NCBI GenBank assembly: GCA_038277395.1
Contig: CM076190.1
Span: forward strand, 237,825,177-237,889,176
From: Dryocosmus kuriphilus
Lineage: Eukaryota; Arthropoda; Insecta; Hymenoptera; Cynipidae
Length of the DNA: 64,000 bases
Direction of reading: 5' to 3'
A program made the position numbers and the translations under genes. Under the pieces are notes generated by a model, which saw only the letters and a program-made list of their open reading frames with translations, made no database searches and had not been told where the DNA came from. Below are positions 1 to 10,250 of this stretch, piece after piece; within the stretch, counting starts at the first letter, position 1; every line of letters begins with the position of its first letter.

Positions 1-29
1 CCTTATGTCCGATTAGTTGGAGTCCCCAC

Positions 30-572
30 TTACACGCTTTAACAATACTTATTATACTTTTTTGCTCTGTGGCCCATCGCTTTCCGAGTTAACGTAAATC
101 ACAGTTTTGTTGTCATCTTTAATCGAATAGGCATTCTTATCTACTACTGTATTTAAGTTATGCGTAAAGTTCTTTTTTTCTTTCATTTCTTTGATTCTTT
201 TCTGGAACTTTTGAGCGTGGAGTTCTGTTTTCTCCCCTTGGATTTGTCAGCTATTCTTCTGTGATTAACCTAGACAAAATCTCTATCATCATTTTCATCC
301 TGATCCAGGCAGCTCCAATTGTTGCGGCACAGAACAGTTTGGTTAGACTTTGAATTTCGAAGTTCCTTAGCAGTTGCTCTATTCATTTGTCCCTTTATTC
401 TAGCTTTTTGCTGAGCACCTTTATCTGCTCCTGCACGTTGGTAGCCATATTTTCAACTTTGATGTCTGTGTTATCGACAGCTTTGACCTCGAGCGGCTTT
501 TTTGCTGTGCAGCCGTGAATCCGGTAGATGGCTCTTGTCACGAACTTGCTTGAACCGGTCTTTATACCATAA
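30..572 (-). pseudogene. Decayed coiled-coil ORF, distal part (unknown)
   Basis: Read on the minus strand, this stretch shows several open pieces in shifting frames. One runs through TRAIYRIHGCTAKKPLEVKA and then NVQEQIKVLSKKLE, which looks like the start of a coiled coil, before meeting stops. The last piece, near 60-150, ends in YVNSESDGPQSKK and a stop. It probably continues the ORF at 826-1085, with the MITE at 573-825 inserted between them. Charged, helix-forming content would suit a retroelement ORF1/gag or a small nuclear protein, but I do not recognise the family. Broken by several stops and frameshifts. Confidence 0.3.
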
Positions 573-825
573 CCCTGCCGATAGAAAATCTCAGGATATT
601 CTCAGGCGTGTTCTCAGGACGGTTTCAGGCTTTCTTCAGGCTCTATTTGAATGATTTCGTCTCTAGAGATAGTCTGAGGTCTAAGAGATTTGGGACTTAC
701 GAGCCTTCAGGCCATTTAAAAGCCCTACCTGAAACCTTAAAAATCGCTACCTGAGAGCCTGCGTCTCAGAAACTTCTCTGGCCTGAGAATCTCCAGGCAT
801 TTTCCAGTGATTTCTATCGGTAGGG
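573..825 (-). mobile_element. 253-bp MITE with CCCTRCCGATAGAAA terminal inverted repeats
   Basis: The left end reads CCCTGCCGATAGAAAA and the right end is the inverted TTTCTATCGGTAGGG. A second copy lies in the opposite orientation at about 53703-53941 with roughly 90% identity by eye, but without the outermost bases at one end. There is no coding capacity; open frames through it come from repeated CTCAGG/CCTGA motifs. It interrupts a minus-strand ORF. I could not fix a target-site duplication, so the superfamily stays open. Confidence 0.75.
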
Positions 826-1085
826 AATAGTTCTTGTTTAGTACTCCAGCAAAAGAGTTCGCTTTTTTTCATTATTGGTACTATAACCGACCGATTTTGC
901 ATTTTTCTCCAGATATATTTTACTAACCTGAGGTCCTCTCGTGTGAGCGCTGTTACTTCTATCGGTACATTGCATCTCAGAATCAAATATGGCGAGTACG
1001 GATTTGAAAAGTCGCTTCCTGGCGAGAATGGGCTGGATTGCTGCCTTTTCCTTTTAGAGACCAGCAAGGGGCTGTGTCCTTCCAT
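826..1085 (-). pseudogene. N-terminal part of the MITE-interrupted ORF (unknown)
   Basis: A minus-strand frame begins MEGHSPLLVSKRKRQQSS near 1085, with a basic KRKR patch. It stays open to the MITE boundary, about 85 codons, and ends in KKSELFCWSTKQELF before MITE sequence takes over the reading frame. The natural continuation is probably at 30-572. The function is unknown; the basic start could be a nuclear-localisation or nucleic-acid-binding segment. Confidence is limited by the lack of any recognised domain. Confidence 0.3.
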
Positions 1086-1958
1086 CTTTACTCCGCCATT
1101 GTAAAGGTGGCTCAGCGATGTGCTATCAGATATTTGAAATGTAATTTTGGACGCCCTGGCTGGAATTTTCTTTCACGGAGCCGCCCAAGCTAATATCTAG
1201 AATTGACCTGGTCACCTGCATTCCATTTAAGATTCTTCTAGATCGATAGTCTAACTAAGTTGAATAGAAAACTGGCTCCCTACCTTGCGCACGACCATAC
1301 GGCAAACCAATGGCGACGTCTAAAGCCTCTCGGCTATTCTCGCTTGGACCATTCGTAAACAAGTCTCCGTTATGAGTTACTGCTATTAGGGTAGTATGAA
1401 AAATGTCTAAGTTTAATTAACTATTTCTTTTTCGTGTATGTAGAGAGAAATAAGCTCTACAGTCCTAATTTCTGTTGTATTTTCCCGCATTATGAGATAT
1501 TATGCGGCTTCAAAATTGGGTGGAATAGTCCCAGAATATGATAAAAGACTCATACTTCACCACTTTTACCACTTTTGAAAAATTATGCATAAAGTTGACA
1601 TCCCTAGTCATGACTAACCTACGACCATCCTACATGTTTCAATAGAAAGTATATTACAACTGCCATACGACAGACATGAAAGACGTTCTGTATAAATTAA
1701 TTTTTCGATACGCAATATCGGATCATTTTGAACTGAAGTTGACGACCAGATTGATCCTCAACATTTTGATACCCCGAAGTTTACTGCCATATATCTGTAT
1801 ATATAATAAATGCTCTAAATTCTCTTAAAAGATCTATAAAGGTTCTGTTCGAGTCTAAACGCTGAGCTTACTCTCGACCGTATCAGAACTGTAAGTGCTT
1901 CTGCCCGAGGCCATGAAGCCCTAAAAATGTTTTCAAAATTTTTCTTTTTTTTTGTTTC
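1086..1958. other. No gene seen
   Basis: AT-rich sequence without a supportable ORF or repeat. The last 15 bases before 1961 form a T-rich polypyrimidine tract ending in CAG, a good 3' splice acceptor for the exon that follows. Upstream exons, if any, were not located. Confidence 0.4.
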
Positions 1959-1960
1959 AG

Positions 1961-2574
1961 AGTTAAGTTCACAGTTTGATTGTTACCCTAATGGCGAACC
2001 TATTCCTTGGAATGGACCGTTTTGGTCTCCTAGAGGATGTAATTCTCCTGTCAGCGCTTCGAGTCCTGTTAAGGTTCCGAGTACTGTTAATGTTCCGAGT
2101 CTTCGTGCCAGGTCTCCTCTTTGTGCCAGTTCCAGGTCTACCCCTCCTGCAAGGACCAAGTCTCCACCCGCCAAACCTCGCTCCTCTTACGAACGTGAAC
2201 CGCTTTGGCTTATTCCCAATTTGAATCCGAAGCTGCTATTCCAGTTTCGAAAATACGCATTTTCTGCCAAAACTCCACTTGGAGTGCGATTAGGAGATAA
2301 TAGTTATGAACCCATATCTACCCGGGAACAAACTGTATTGTCAACACCCCAGGGTGATATCTTTGCAATATTGGAGAGTCACGACATTCTTGGTGGAATA
2401 TATATTCGTACACCTCCTAAATACAATAGATGGAGGGCCAAAATAAACATGAAAAGCAGCAAAATTACTCCATTGAGCGCAGATGAAGTCAAGGAAGTTC
2501 CAGTAGGCAAAAAACGCCTAATCTCAATGAATTTCATAATACAACATGAAGACGATAATCCTCCACTTCATTGA
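1961..2574 (+). CDS. Putative terminal exon of an unknown, possibly secreted-protein gene
   Basis: An open frame of about 204 codons follows a strong acceptor (TTTTTTTTTGTTTCAG at 1945-1960) and ends at TGA 2572-2574. The acceptor falls after the first base of a codon (phase 1), as is common after signal-peptide exons. The protein begins ELSSQFDCYPNGEP, then has a Ser/Pro/Val-rich segment with imperfect SPVKVPS-like repeats (about residues 25-75), then a more globular part ending in LSADEVKE...KKRL...HEDDNPP. The locus at 45912-46379 shares the acceptor context, the ELSS start, a D/E-I/V-rich core and the ending pattern L-x-x-DE-(V/I)...(K/R)RL...HE-x-N-x-P. I therefore infer a dispersed gene family with a missing 5' exon. 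No known domain is recognised. Confidence 0.45.
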
Positions 2575-2940
2575 TTCAACCTTATACTATGTGGTAAAAA
2601 ATTACATAAAAAATTCATTCATGTAGTTGTAACTCCTGAGTACTTTAAAAAGACAGTTTCGAATCTTCATTTTTAGGACGCATATCTTAATCGAGTTTTT
2701 CATGCCGTATCTTTTTCTCGTAAAAGAAAAACTTTGTAGATTCCCTGCATTTGTGGGGACAATAACAACATTTGAATTTAATAATAAAAACAGTTTTTCA
2801 GTATCAATTCAGGCGAAAATTGGAGGTATCATGTATCCAGTAATTCGAGAAAATGTAAATAAAGATCCATTTCTTACAATATATATATTCAAGAGTCTCT
2901 AATTCCAACAAGAATATTGTGTAAAATCAACCACCAGAGC
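2575..2940. other. AT-rich stretch, no gene supported
   Basis: It contains a short plus-strand frame (2702-2902, 66 codons) with no recognisable features. It may be noncoding sequence between the exon at 1961-2574 and the Penelope remnant. Confidence 0.3.
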
Positions 2941-2959
2941 TGTGAATTACAACAAAATA

Positions 2960-3835
2960 GGTATCTTTCTTACAGTTCAAATACTTTCCAATGATTGCAG
3001 ACGAGACAAACATTATACGTCTTCTCCGTGCGATCATTTCTCTAGTTAACAGTCCCATACATTTTTTTGACAAAAAGAAACTTATGACGATGTAAAAACA
3101 GGCATTAAGTTTCCAAAATCACACATTGACAATAGCCTTGAATTTCAAAAGGAAGTTTAAAATGTCACATTAGATGATGACCATGTGTTTCTTTCACTTG
3201 ATGTTATCTCATTATTTACTAACGTGCCGTGCAGTTTGTTCTCAATAGTTTAGTTAGAAAACTTGTTAATATCAATTAAAATCATAAAATTCTGCTTGAA
3301 GATATCATTTATTGTACTAACTTCTCGTATCAAAACACTTCTCAGCTTTGACAATGATGCCTCTCCACAAGTATTCAGCACACCCTGGTGGATTCGTCTA
3401 TTTCACCTTTGTTTGCGTCTTTTGTGTTGGATGATTTGGAAATTTATTATTTCAAAAAATTGAAAACTATCCACAATTGAACCCCCATTGACTATTATTG
3501 ATACGTTGATGACACTACTTAATTTATACACAAAGAACACTTTGGTTTTATAATTAGCTTTTGTTATTCATACGATAAAAGATTATAATTGACGTTTGAA
3601 CTACAGGGTATGAATCGGATCAATTTTTTAGATATGACAATAATTAGGAGTGATAATCATATCGTTACGAATTGGTATCAAAAACCAACTCCTTCAGGTA
3701 CATCGATTAGTTACATTTCAAATAATCATGCCTAAAAAAAAAAAATTGTTTATAGTTTGGTTGACTGTGCGATATTATTATCTCATAAAAAATTTCGCAA
3801 TAGTAAATTAACAAAAATCAACCAATTCTGATTAA
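2960..3835 (+). pseudogene. Decayed Penelope-like element reverse transcriptase
   Basis: Fragments in all three plus-strand frames match the order of a Penelope-like RT. Near 3090-3240 is DDVKTGIKFPKSHID followed by VFLSLDVISLFTNVP, the motif-A region with catalytic D. Near 3390-3460 is SPLFASFVLDDLE, matching the SPxxADxVMxxLE region. Near 3612-3730 is INFLDMTIIR...WYQKPTPSGTSI, the conserved stretch after the palm. The YVDD box is not visible. The copy is riddled with stops and frameshifts. It runs in plus orientation and is less well preserved than the fragments at 51.8-54.2 kb. Confidence 0.65.
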
Positions 3836-4063
3836 ATAATGATTATCCACTCAATTATATTTGTAGCCATACTAAGATTAGATTGAATAAAATCAGATAT
3901 CGTTCGAATCATAATAATAAAAATACACGCAATACCTCCTATAGTCAACTTCCGGAAGTTTCTCGCGTGCAGATGGTTCATCGACCAACTTTGGCCAAAT
4001 CTTCCCAACTGTGGCGAACTTTTCCAAACTTCGGTAATCGATAGCCGAACTTTAATGATATTG
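3836..4063. other. Short repeat-like stretch with CCAACTNTGGC motifs
   Basis: Bases 3950-4050 hold several copies of a CCAACTTTGGCCAAA / CCAACTGTGGCGAAC motif. Similar motifs occur in inverted orientation at about 22270-22460, beyond the far end of the split mariner. No gene is seen. Confidence 0.3.
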
Positions 4064-4165
4064 TACGAGGTGTGTTCAAAAAATAAGGTAACATTCAATA
4101 TTTGCGAAAAAATATTTACTTATTCATCAATTATTATGTTATCCCCTTCAAAGTAACCCCCCTCT

Positions 4166-4863
4166 GATATGAGTAGAGTATGGCAACTATAGGACATTTA
4201 TGGTGGGGGTAAAGGTGGAGCAGTAGAGTGTCTATTGTAGGGGTTATGGTGGGGTTAATGTGAAGTGGGTGTTATGGGTAAATTGTGGAGGAGGTTTAGT
4301 TAATTTTAATTAAAAATATCTAGGGTAATTTATGTAATTATTCTAATTTTTTAAATATAAAATTAAGGTTAATTATTTTTTAAATCTCGAACTCTATACT
4401 AATAAAATTATCTTAATCTTTTATTAAACTGACTTATGTAATTCTAACCTAATTCCTTAAATCTAAAATTAAGGTTAATTATTTTTTCAGATAGCACAAA
4501 TCGTTGAAATCTTTTATTAAAAAATCTGATATGACTAAAATATTTAAACGAGCTAATTTTATTTAGAATTATGGGGACAGGTTTGAGAAATGAAAATCAC
4601 AGTTTTTATCTTATTTTACTTTTATTTCTTTTCAATCAAAAAAAATTACGTCTGAATTCTTAATTTTAACGTCATAAATAAATCTGAGAAGCGAAGTAGA
4701 GAATACATCTAAAATCTTAAACGTATGAATAAAGGAATACATGTAAAGTAACGAGTTGCGTCATTACAATCACCAGAGAGGGCCAAGCGAGAAGAAGTGA
4801 ACAATTTACAACTAATTATTCCATACGCTTGAAGACAAAGAGATGTATTACCTATACATCATA
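4166..4863. other. G-rich tract and ~104-bp tandem duplication, no gene
   Basis: Bases 4199-4300 are G/T-rich with several runs of 3-5 G. Two imperfect tandem copies of an AT-rich ~104-bp unit start at about 4330 and 4434; both contain AAAATTAAGGTTAATTATTTTTT. No coding sequence is seen. Confidence 0.5.
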
Positions 4864-4865
4864 TA

Positions 4866-6186
4866 CGAGGGGGGACCCAAAAGAAACGGGAATTTCGTCA
4901 TAACTTCTTTATTTATTAATATTCTTACACCAAATTTTGATCACCTTCAAAGTATTCTCCTTTGACCGCAACGCACTTCTGCAAACGATGCTTCCATTGT
5001 TCCAAACATTTTTTTAATTCATTTATCGGGATGCTCTTCAGGCCTTCCAGCGATTTTTGTTTTACCTTCTCCACAGTGATAAAACGCTTTCCTCTCATGT
5101 CCTTTTTAAGTCTGGGGAACAAAAAGAAATCACAGAGGGCCAGATCCGGTGAGTATGGGGGGTGAACGATTGGTGTCATGCCGTTTTTGGTCAAAAACTG
5201 CTTTACGGGGAGAGCAGTGTGGGCCGGCGCGTTGTCATGATGGAAGAACCATTCGCCTGCGCGCCAAAGATGTGCCCTTTTCCTTCGGATACTTTTCCTT
5301 AATCTTTTCAAAGCTGCCAAGTAAAACTTCTGGTTAACAGTTTCACCCGAGGGAATGAACTCCGCGTGCACAACACCTCTGCAATCGAAGAAACAAATGA
5401 GCATTGTCTTGATATTTGACTTCACTTGGCGGGCTTTTTTGCAGCGAGGAGAGCCAGGTGACTTCCACTGGCTTGATTGCTGCTTTGTTTCGGGGTCGTA
5501 TACATAACACCACGATTCATCACCAGTAATCACCTTGGGAAAAAAATCAGGGTCCACTTTGAACTGATGCTGAAGCTCCAAACATGCTTGAACTCGACGC
5601 TCCTTTTGCTCGCCTGTGAGAAGGCGAGGGACAAATTTGGCTGCAACTCTATTCATGTGCAAATCTTCGGATAAAATCCTCTGAATGGAACTCCATGATA
5701 TTCCACTCATGTCACAGAGTTGATCAATGGTTCGGCGACGGTCTTCACGTACGAGAGCATTGATTTAGTCGACGTTTTCGTCACTTCTTGACGTTAAGGG
5801 GCGTCCTGAACGGGTATGGTCTTCAACTGACATTTCTCCATTTGTAAAACATGAAAACCACTCGTAGACTCTAATTTTACTTAGGGCAGCATCCCGATAA
5901 GCAGACTGAAGCATAACAATAGTTTCCGCGGCAGATTTCCCCAACAGGAAGCAAAATTTCACATTCGCGCGTTGTTCTTGACAATCGGCCATCACGTTTT
6001 CGCCGAAATGGAAAAAGGTGTTTCACTACAAAAATTCCTACGGATGAACCGATACACTCACAGCGACAGAACTTCGCACACTAACTCAGGAGACGCCTTC
6101 CTAATGTATACCTGGTCGAACAATGACTTCCCCCACTCTCTCTCCCCACCACAGCCCGATTCCCGTTACTTTTGGGTCCCCCCTCA
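4866..6186 (-). mobile_element. Mariner element, near full length (1321 bp)
   Basis: Terminal inverted repeats CGAGGGGGGACCCAAAAG... and its inverted copy ...CTTTTGGGTCCCCCCTCA are flanked by TA (4864-4865, 6187-6188), the standard mariner target duplication. The length is typical for a mariner. It holds one transposase gene on the minus strand broken by a single stop. A related but differently ended copy lies at 18118-19060. Confidence 0.92.
4925..5995 (-). pseudogene. Mariner transposase, one in-frame stop
   Basis: This encodes the DDE/D transposase that cuts and pastes the mariner at 4866-6186. About 356 codons run in one frame from MMADCQEQRANVKF near 5995 to the stop at 4925-4927, close to the usual ~345 residues. 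The N-terminal helix-turn-helix region carries RVYEWFSCF and SGRPLTS. The catalytic triad is DD34D: first D in ITGDESW, second in FHHDNAPAH, third in YSPDLALCDFFLFP. The C-terminus has YFEGD. One TAA at about 5765-5767, after SDENVD, breaks the frame; otherwise it is intact, so the copy is fairly young. It is inactive as it stands unless read through. Confidence 0.9.
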
Positions 6187-6289
6187 TACAATACTTAAAA
6201 AAGGTAAAAAGTACCAAGTTTCGATATACATGATTGTACACGTGAATCTAACCGATTTTTATTTTGTAGTGAGCAGACGCAGCTGCTGC

Positions 6290-6663
6290 CATGTTTAGAA
6301 TTTGGGCCTCTAACCCATTTAAACCTATGCTTGTCTAAAAGTTTCTTATGAAAGCTTACCACAATACGGTCGTTGTCTAACAAATTGTCCGTAAAAATAT
6401 CAGTAAAATTACGCAAAGTGCCACCACTACACATATGATAAAGGAACATGATACAAAACTGACCGCATACATTTGAAGAGGGACTCTGTAGTTTTTTTGT
6501 ATTCCATCTGTAGAGGGTAGAGTTTCCTCGTAGGCGACGAAGATGTTGAGGAATAAGAGCCGATATCCCGTAGCTGTCAAAGTAGGTTCCTCTGCTGGTA
6601 CCGTCAATATGGATTTCGATCTAGGGGGAACCAGGCTGAGTGTGGTCATCGGCGTCAACAACT
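6290..6663 (-). pseudogene. Adenain-like protease, left arm, C-terminal part (Maverick-like)
   Basis: Adenain-like cysteine proteases process capsid proteins in Maverick/Polinton-like elements and related viruses. The minus strand shows YFDSYGI (Asp region), then LQSPSSNVCGQFCIMFL (oxyanion Gln and nucleophile Cys), then DIFTDNLLDND and a basic tail. The His position (HW in the right-arm copy) has been replaced by a stop. The N-terminal part lies at 8571-8655, separated by the 1.9-kb insertion at 6664-8570. The homologous part of the left inverted arm ends at about 6350; this copy keeps its C-terminal tail, which the right arm lacks. Nonfunctional. Confidence 0.7.
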
Positions 6664-8570
6664 TGAAACGGTTATAAAGTCCCTTTATAGTATTTATTAT
6701 TAAGGTAAGACAGAGAGGCGATAAACCTAAGTCGTAGGAAATAAACAAAGACACAATACTTTGAACTAAATACCACCACAATAAGAATATCTATATAGGT
6801 AACGAGGCCAATGAGTAACATCGATAGCAGCGCGCGTAACCTAAGACCCGAAAGAAGGGAGAATCGCGGGACCATGTCAACCCGGCTTCGTCGAACCGCG
6901 AAACCAGAAGAACACTCGCTATCGAACCTTTCAACCCAGCGGTTGATTTGACTTTTCCGCTCCAGCGGCCAGCAAGGCGTCCTCACGGCGGTTTAATCGA
7001 TTAGTAGGATCACAAACCCTAGAACTTTAAGAGCATCCAGAAGGCAAGTAAAATATAAAAAAGAATATAACCACAACCCATCACATTTTGGTGAACTCGT
7101 AGTACAATTTTTGATGGCAATTCCCCCTTGGACTTGCCGATTTGCGCTCGAGATTCTGCAAGAGTGAAGTTCTCCTTCAACCAGGCCCCGTCCTGGAGAT
7201 CGAGAACGGGACTCTCCTTCAGACAGAAATTGCGAGTGCAAGTTGGCCATCTCTAAGGGGAAATAGGAAAATTTTCTATCTCAGATATAAAATTCTTAGT
7301 TCCGTGCTCCACCTGTGCTTTTAACCAGGCTCATGTACTGGGGATCGCATAGCTGAGGCCTAAGGAATTTAAGATTTTAATAAATATTTGAAATAGGAAG
7401 ATTTTCTATCTCAAATATAAAATTTTAATTTCTGTGCTCCACCTGTACTTTCAACCAGGCTCACATCCTGGGGATCGTATAGCTGAGGCTTAAAGAATTA
7501 AAAATTTTGATAAATATTTGAAGTAGAAAGATTCCGTGACGTACTCAGCTCTGCAAAATCTAGGGTGATAACCAAGTCTACTAAGATTGTGCAGAGGTGA
7601 GACTACGTCTCACCAAGTCAAAAGTTGGTAGAATCAGAATCAATAAAATTTAAGCCAGATGGACAACAGATCTATTTGTTTTCAAAATTAAAATTCAAGC
7701 AGTTAGGAAACCAAACTGGAACCTTGCGCCCGGCATAGCACCTAGCTTGGGCAAGGTGAAGATTGGGTTGATGTGAGTTAAAAAGGTTGTATTTTATAGG
7801 GAAAATATAAAAAGTATTCTGGATGTCTCTGTAAAATTATAAAAGATAGAAATTATGTTTTGGATACGTTGAATGCGTTCGAGAGACAATATTATTGTCA
7901 AAGGAAATAGTCACGAAAATAATTAAATTTGCGTGGTTCTGTCTGCGCTTTTGGGTTCTCACAATCTCCCCATATAAATAATACAACACAATCTTTCAGA
8001 GTATCAATCAGTCGCCGCGTAGGGAAACTTCTTTTTTTTGATTCGTCCGCTGACGTTGAACTGAGGACCACGAAAAATTACATTAGCGAGAGATTTATAA
8101 TGAAAAACTATTTTCGCTTTCGAGACCTCCGTTTGAAAAATAGCAAGGAAATTAGACCACGTATTGGGGGGGGGGGCCACCTGTTCTTGTTCTCCGGGTC
8201 TCATTGTTGGTCAAATTAAATAATAAAGTTGTAAGAGCAAGTTTCAACGTCCTACCTGACCTCGATCCGATTTGTGTAATCGAACTCGAATTGTTGGACA
8301 GGACACATTAAATGCAAATCGGAAAAAAATCTTTAGTAATTTTCAATATTACTGGAGAAATCTGAGATGCGAACTTACCGTTAAAATCTACTCTAAAAAG
8401 TCAATTTTCAAGTAAAATCAAAATTCCCCGAGACGCAGAACTCGAAAATTGGAAAAATATCAAGTAGCTTGAATCATAAATCGTTATGAACCTCAGTTCA
8501 GCGTGGGGACACGATTCAGAAAGGAAGTAATAGAAGGGCTCAAATGACCCCAAAATTAAATAATGTTACA
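6664..8570. mobile_element. 1.9-kb TG...CA insertion with AACT target duplication (LTR-like)
   Basis: Compared with the right arm at ~20258, the left arm carries an extra 1907 bp. It begins TGAAACGG, ends ATGTTACA, and is flanked by AACT on both sides (6660-6663, 8571-8574). TG...CA ends plus a 4-bp duplication are the marks of an LTR retrotransposon product, so a long solo LTR or a non-autonomous LTR derivative fits. No gag/pol is seen. It contains a GC-rich block (6800-7000), a ~129-bp tandem duplication (7262-7520) and a short poly-G (8167-8175). It splits the protease gene. Confidence 0.6.
7262..7520. repeat. Two tandem copies of a ~129-bp unit
   Basis: Both copies contain TTTTCTATCTCA, CTGTGCTCCACCTGT or close variants, a CAACCAGGCTCA-type box, CTGGGGATCG and ATAGCTGAGGC, and end in AATAAATATTTGAA. 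They lie inside the TG...CA insertion and are 85-90% alike by eye. Confidence 0.7.
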
Positions 8571-8655
8571 AACTATTGCAGCTGGTCTTGTCCGTGTTTT
8601 AGGAATTTAATCTGCCGGGTACAAACCAATCGTGAGAACTTTAAAAATCTGAATT
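8571..8655 (-). pseudogene. Adenain-like protease, left arm, N-terminal part
   Basis: The minus strand reads KVLTIGLYPAD, a stop, then IPKTR. This matches KVPTIGAYPTDQIPKYEQ in the right arm and the start typical of these proteases. The reading frame is then lost at the 1.9-kb insertion. Confidence 0.55.
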
Positions 8656-9386
8656 GCCTGCAATATCTCTAGACTGTTTATTTTGAATTGCCACAATTTC
8701 GCAAGGGTAGGGTGCTTTATTTGAAGATGCAATCCCGTCCGGAACTGAATTGTTGGCAATGAACGTTTCTCCACACGATGCCTTTTTGTTTGAAATTTTA
8801 CAAAATATTTTTTCTTGTCGCTGTTTTCGAATCCAGTGACGAAACTTCATAACATTGTTGAGAGCACACTTGAGCAATTTCTCCTTTCTGACTCCATGGT
8901 GAAAACAGAATGCTTATATATCTTGGAGTGTTCTGAGGGCTGGGCAGGGTAGTTCTTCCAAACTGATAATCTGTCTGCTGGTGATTTTTTGCCAAAATGA
9001 AGCCTTTTCACGGCCACGTGTGTCAATTTGCGTCGCAGTTTTAGCAACTTCACGCAGATTGGCATACAATACTTCAACGGAGTTTCTCCATCGAACCATT
9101 CAATTCCATGGTAGAAACAGGTTAGCCAGTTGTTTTGTGATTTCGCACTTGCAGGAAGTTCACAGAACACACACGGTGGTGCAGCAAAACAATGGGCTGT
9201 GTATCTATGATTAACAGCAACGACAGCCACATCTTTTTGTATAAACTGATTGTCTATATGACGACAGCCTTGGATGTCGATTATATAGTCCATTGTTTTT
9301 TCAACCACCGGTAAAGACTTGGATGATGAGACCCTCACAAGGGACTGGCGACAACTGAATAGGGATCCTTTTATACTCAGGTACAT
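8641..9386 (-). pseudogene. Maverick-like ORF with DIQG motif, left arm (exonuclease-like?)
   Basis: About 240 codons in two frames on the minus strand. The first frame begins MYLSIKGSLFSCRQSL and holds MDYIIDIQGCRH, CVFCELPASAKSQNNWLT and YHGIEWFDGE. The frame then shifts to the piece with VEVLYANLREVAKTATQI and LEELPCPAL, ending in a Cys/Ala/Lys-rich tail and stop at 8641. I recall similar ORFs in insect genomes next to Maverick-like genes; the DIQG and downstream acidic positions recall DEDD 3'-5' exonucleases, but this is tentative. The break after WFDGETPLK is shared with the right-arm copy (19445-20190). The gene points toward the protease, so the two were probably adjacent in one element. 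Confidence 0.5.
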
Positions 9387-9559
9387 ATTCGATGCTCTGT
9401 ATCCCCTCCACTTGTCGTCGATGGTAAAAACGAGTTCCAGTAAACAGATTTATACAGTTCTATGCAGGTTCTAACCACTGTAATCTACTATAAGCTGTCA
9501 CGAAGAGTCAATCTCCAAAAGGTTATCATATACAGCGTAGACTATACAGTCCATAATTT

Positions 9560-9749
9560 GCCTAAGTGGTTCTGCTACACGAATTTCAATTCGTAAGCTG
9601 CCATGTTTGATGAGATTCCAGTGTGACTGACAATGTGCAGAAAGATCGGGTTTTAGATCAAATGCTAAGAGACAGTACCCGTTTGCATAATGAAAATGAT
9701 CAGTATCATTTCGCTCATTCAGAAAATGAATTTCTGTTCCGGAAAACAG
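9560..9749 (-). pseudogene. Capsid-like C-terminal fragment, left arm (tentative)
   Basis: The minus strand next to the poly-C tract encodes FPEQKFIFxNE and YANG-type residues, matching FSGTEIHFLNEVNDTDRF in the right arm. I associate this pattern with proteins annotated F54H12.2-like, believed to be capsid-type proteins of Maverick-like elements. It is broken by stops, and the poly-C expansion lies in its middle. Confidence 0.35.
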
Positions 9750-9793
<44 letters not shown>

Positions 9794-9903
9794 ACCTCCC
9801 CCCCCCCCCCCCCTCCCCCCCCCCCCTCCCCCCCCCCCCCCTCCCCCCCCACCCCCCCCCCCCCCCACCCCCCCCCCCCCCCCTAACCCCCCCCCCCCCC
9901 CCT
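9750..9903. repeat. 154-bp poly-C tract with rare A/T interruptions
   Basis: Almost pure C on the plus strand. The right arm lacks it: its sequence passes directly from CCATACT to CTGTTTTCCGG. It therefore expanded or inserted only in the left arm. Long open frames of Pro or Gly here are artefacts of the tract. Confidence 0.9.
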
Positions 9904-9949
9904 CCTTAGTATGAAAAGAATCGACATATAGCTTTTCTACTGAGAAATC

Positions 9950-10250
9950 TGGTTGCAAAGGGTTTGGCGGCAATTTGTTTCAAGCTGTCAAAAGTAGTCT
10001 TCTGTAAACTATTGTTGGTCTATACTCTTTTGTCCGTTTTTTTTACTATCTCCCGCAGTATGTTCCTCTTTATCACCAGGGAAATCAAAGACGACGGGCT
10101 TGTTGCGACTGTTAGTAATGAAGACAATATCAATGAAGCGTGATCAAGTGACCGAGTCGAAAGAGATCCCCTTGAAGGTCGCACTAACCAGTTTTATGAC
10201 AGGTTCGAGGCTCCCGTCAGTCTGCAGGTCAAGTCCTTTGTAAACTTGTT
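9950..10250 (-). pseudogene. Small Maverick-like ORF, left arm (unknown function)
   Basis: The minus strand encodes a stretch with DGSLEPVIKLVSATFKGISF, a serine/threonine-rich middle and a DSLKQIAAKPFATRF-like end, interrupted by stops. It is the homologue of 17824-18110 in the right arm. The left copy continues upstream beyond the right arm's boundary (YKGLDLQTDGS), so the original ORF was longer. I recall such ~100-residue ORFs beside Maverick-like capsid and protease genes in insect genomes, without a known role. Confidence 0.4.

Larger units (their letters stand above)
6350..10230 (-). repeat. Left inverted arm (~1.8 kb once later insertions are removed)
   Basis: After removing the TG...CA insertion (6664-8570) and the poly-C tract (9750-9903), about 1820 bp match the reverse complement of 17822-20556 (with mariner 18118-19060 removed, about 1790 bp). 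By eye the identity is ~85-90%. The gene order is the same: small ORF, capsid-like fragment, DIQG ORF, protease. The genes of both arms point outward. Confidence 0.85.

Noticed and set aside
9623..9973. Proline-rich and glycine-rich proteins across the C tract
   Set aside because: They are translations of the poly-C homopolymer and have no independent support.
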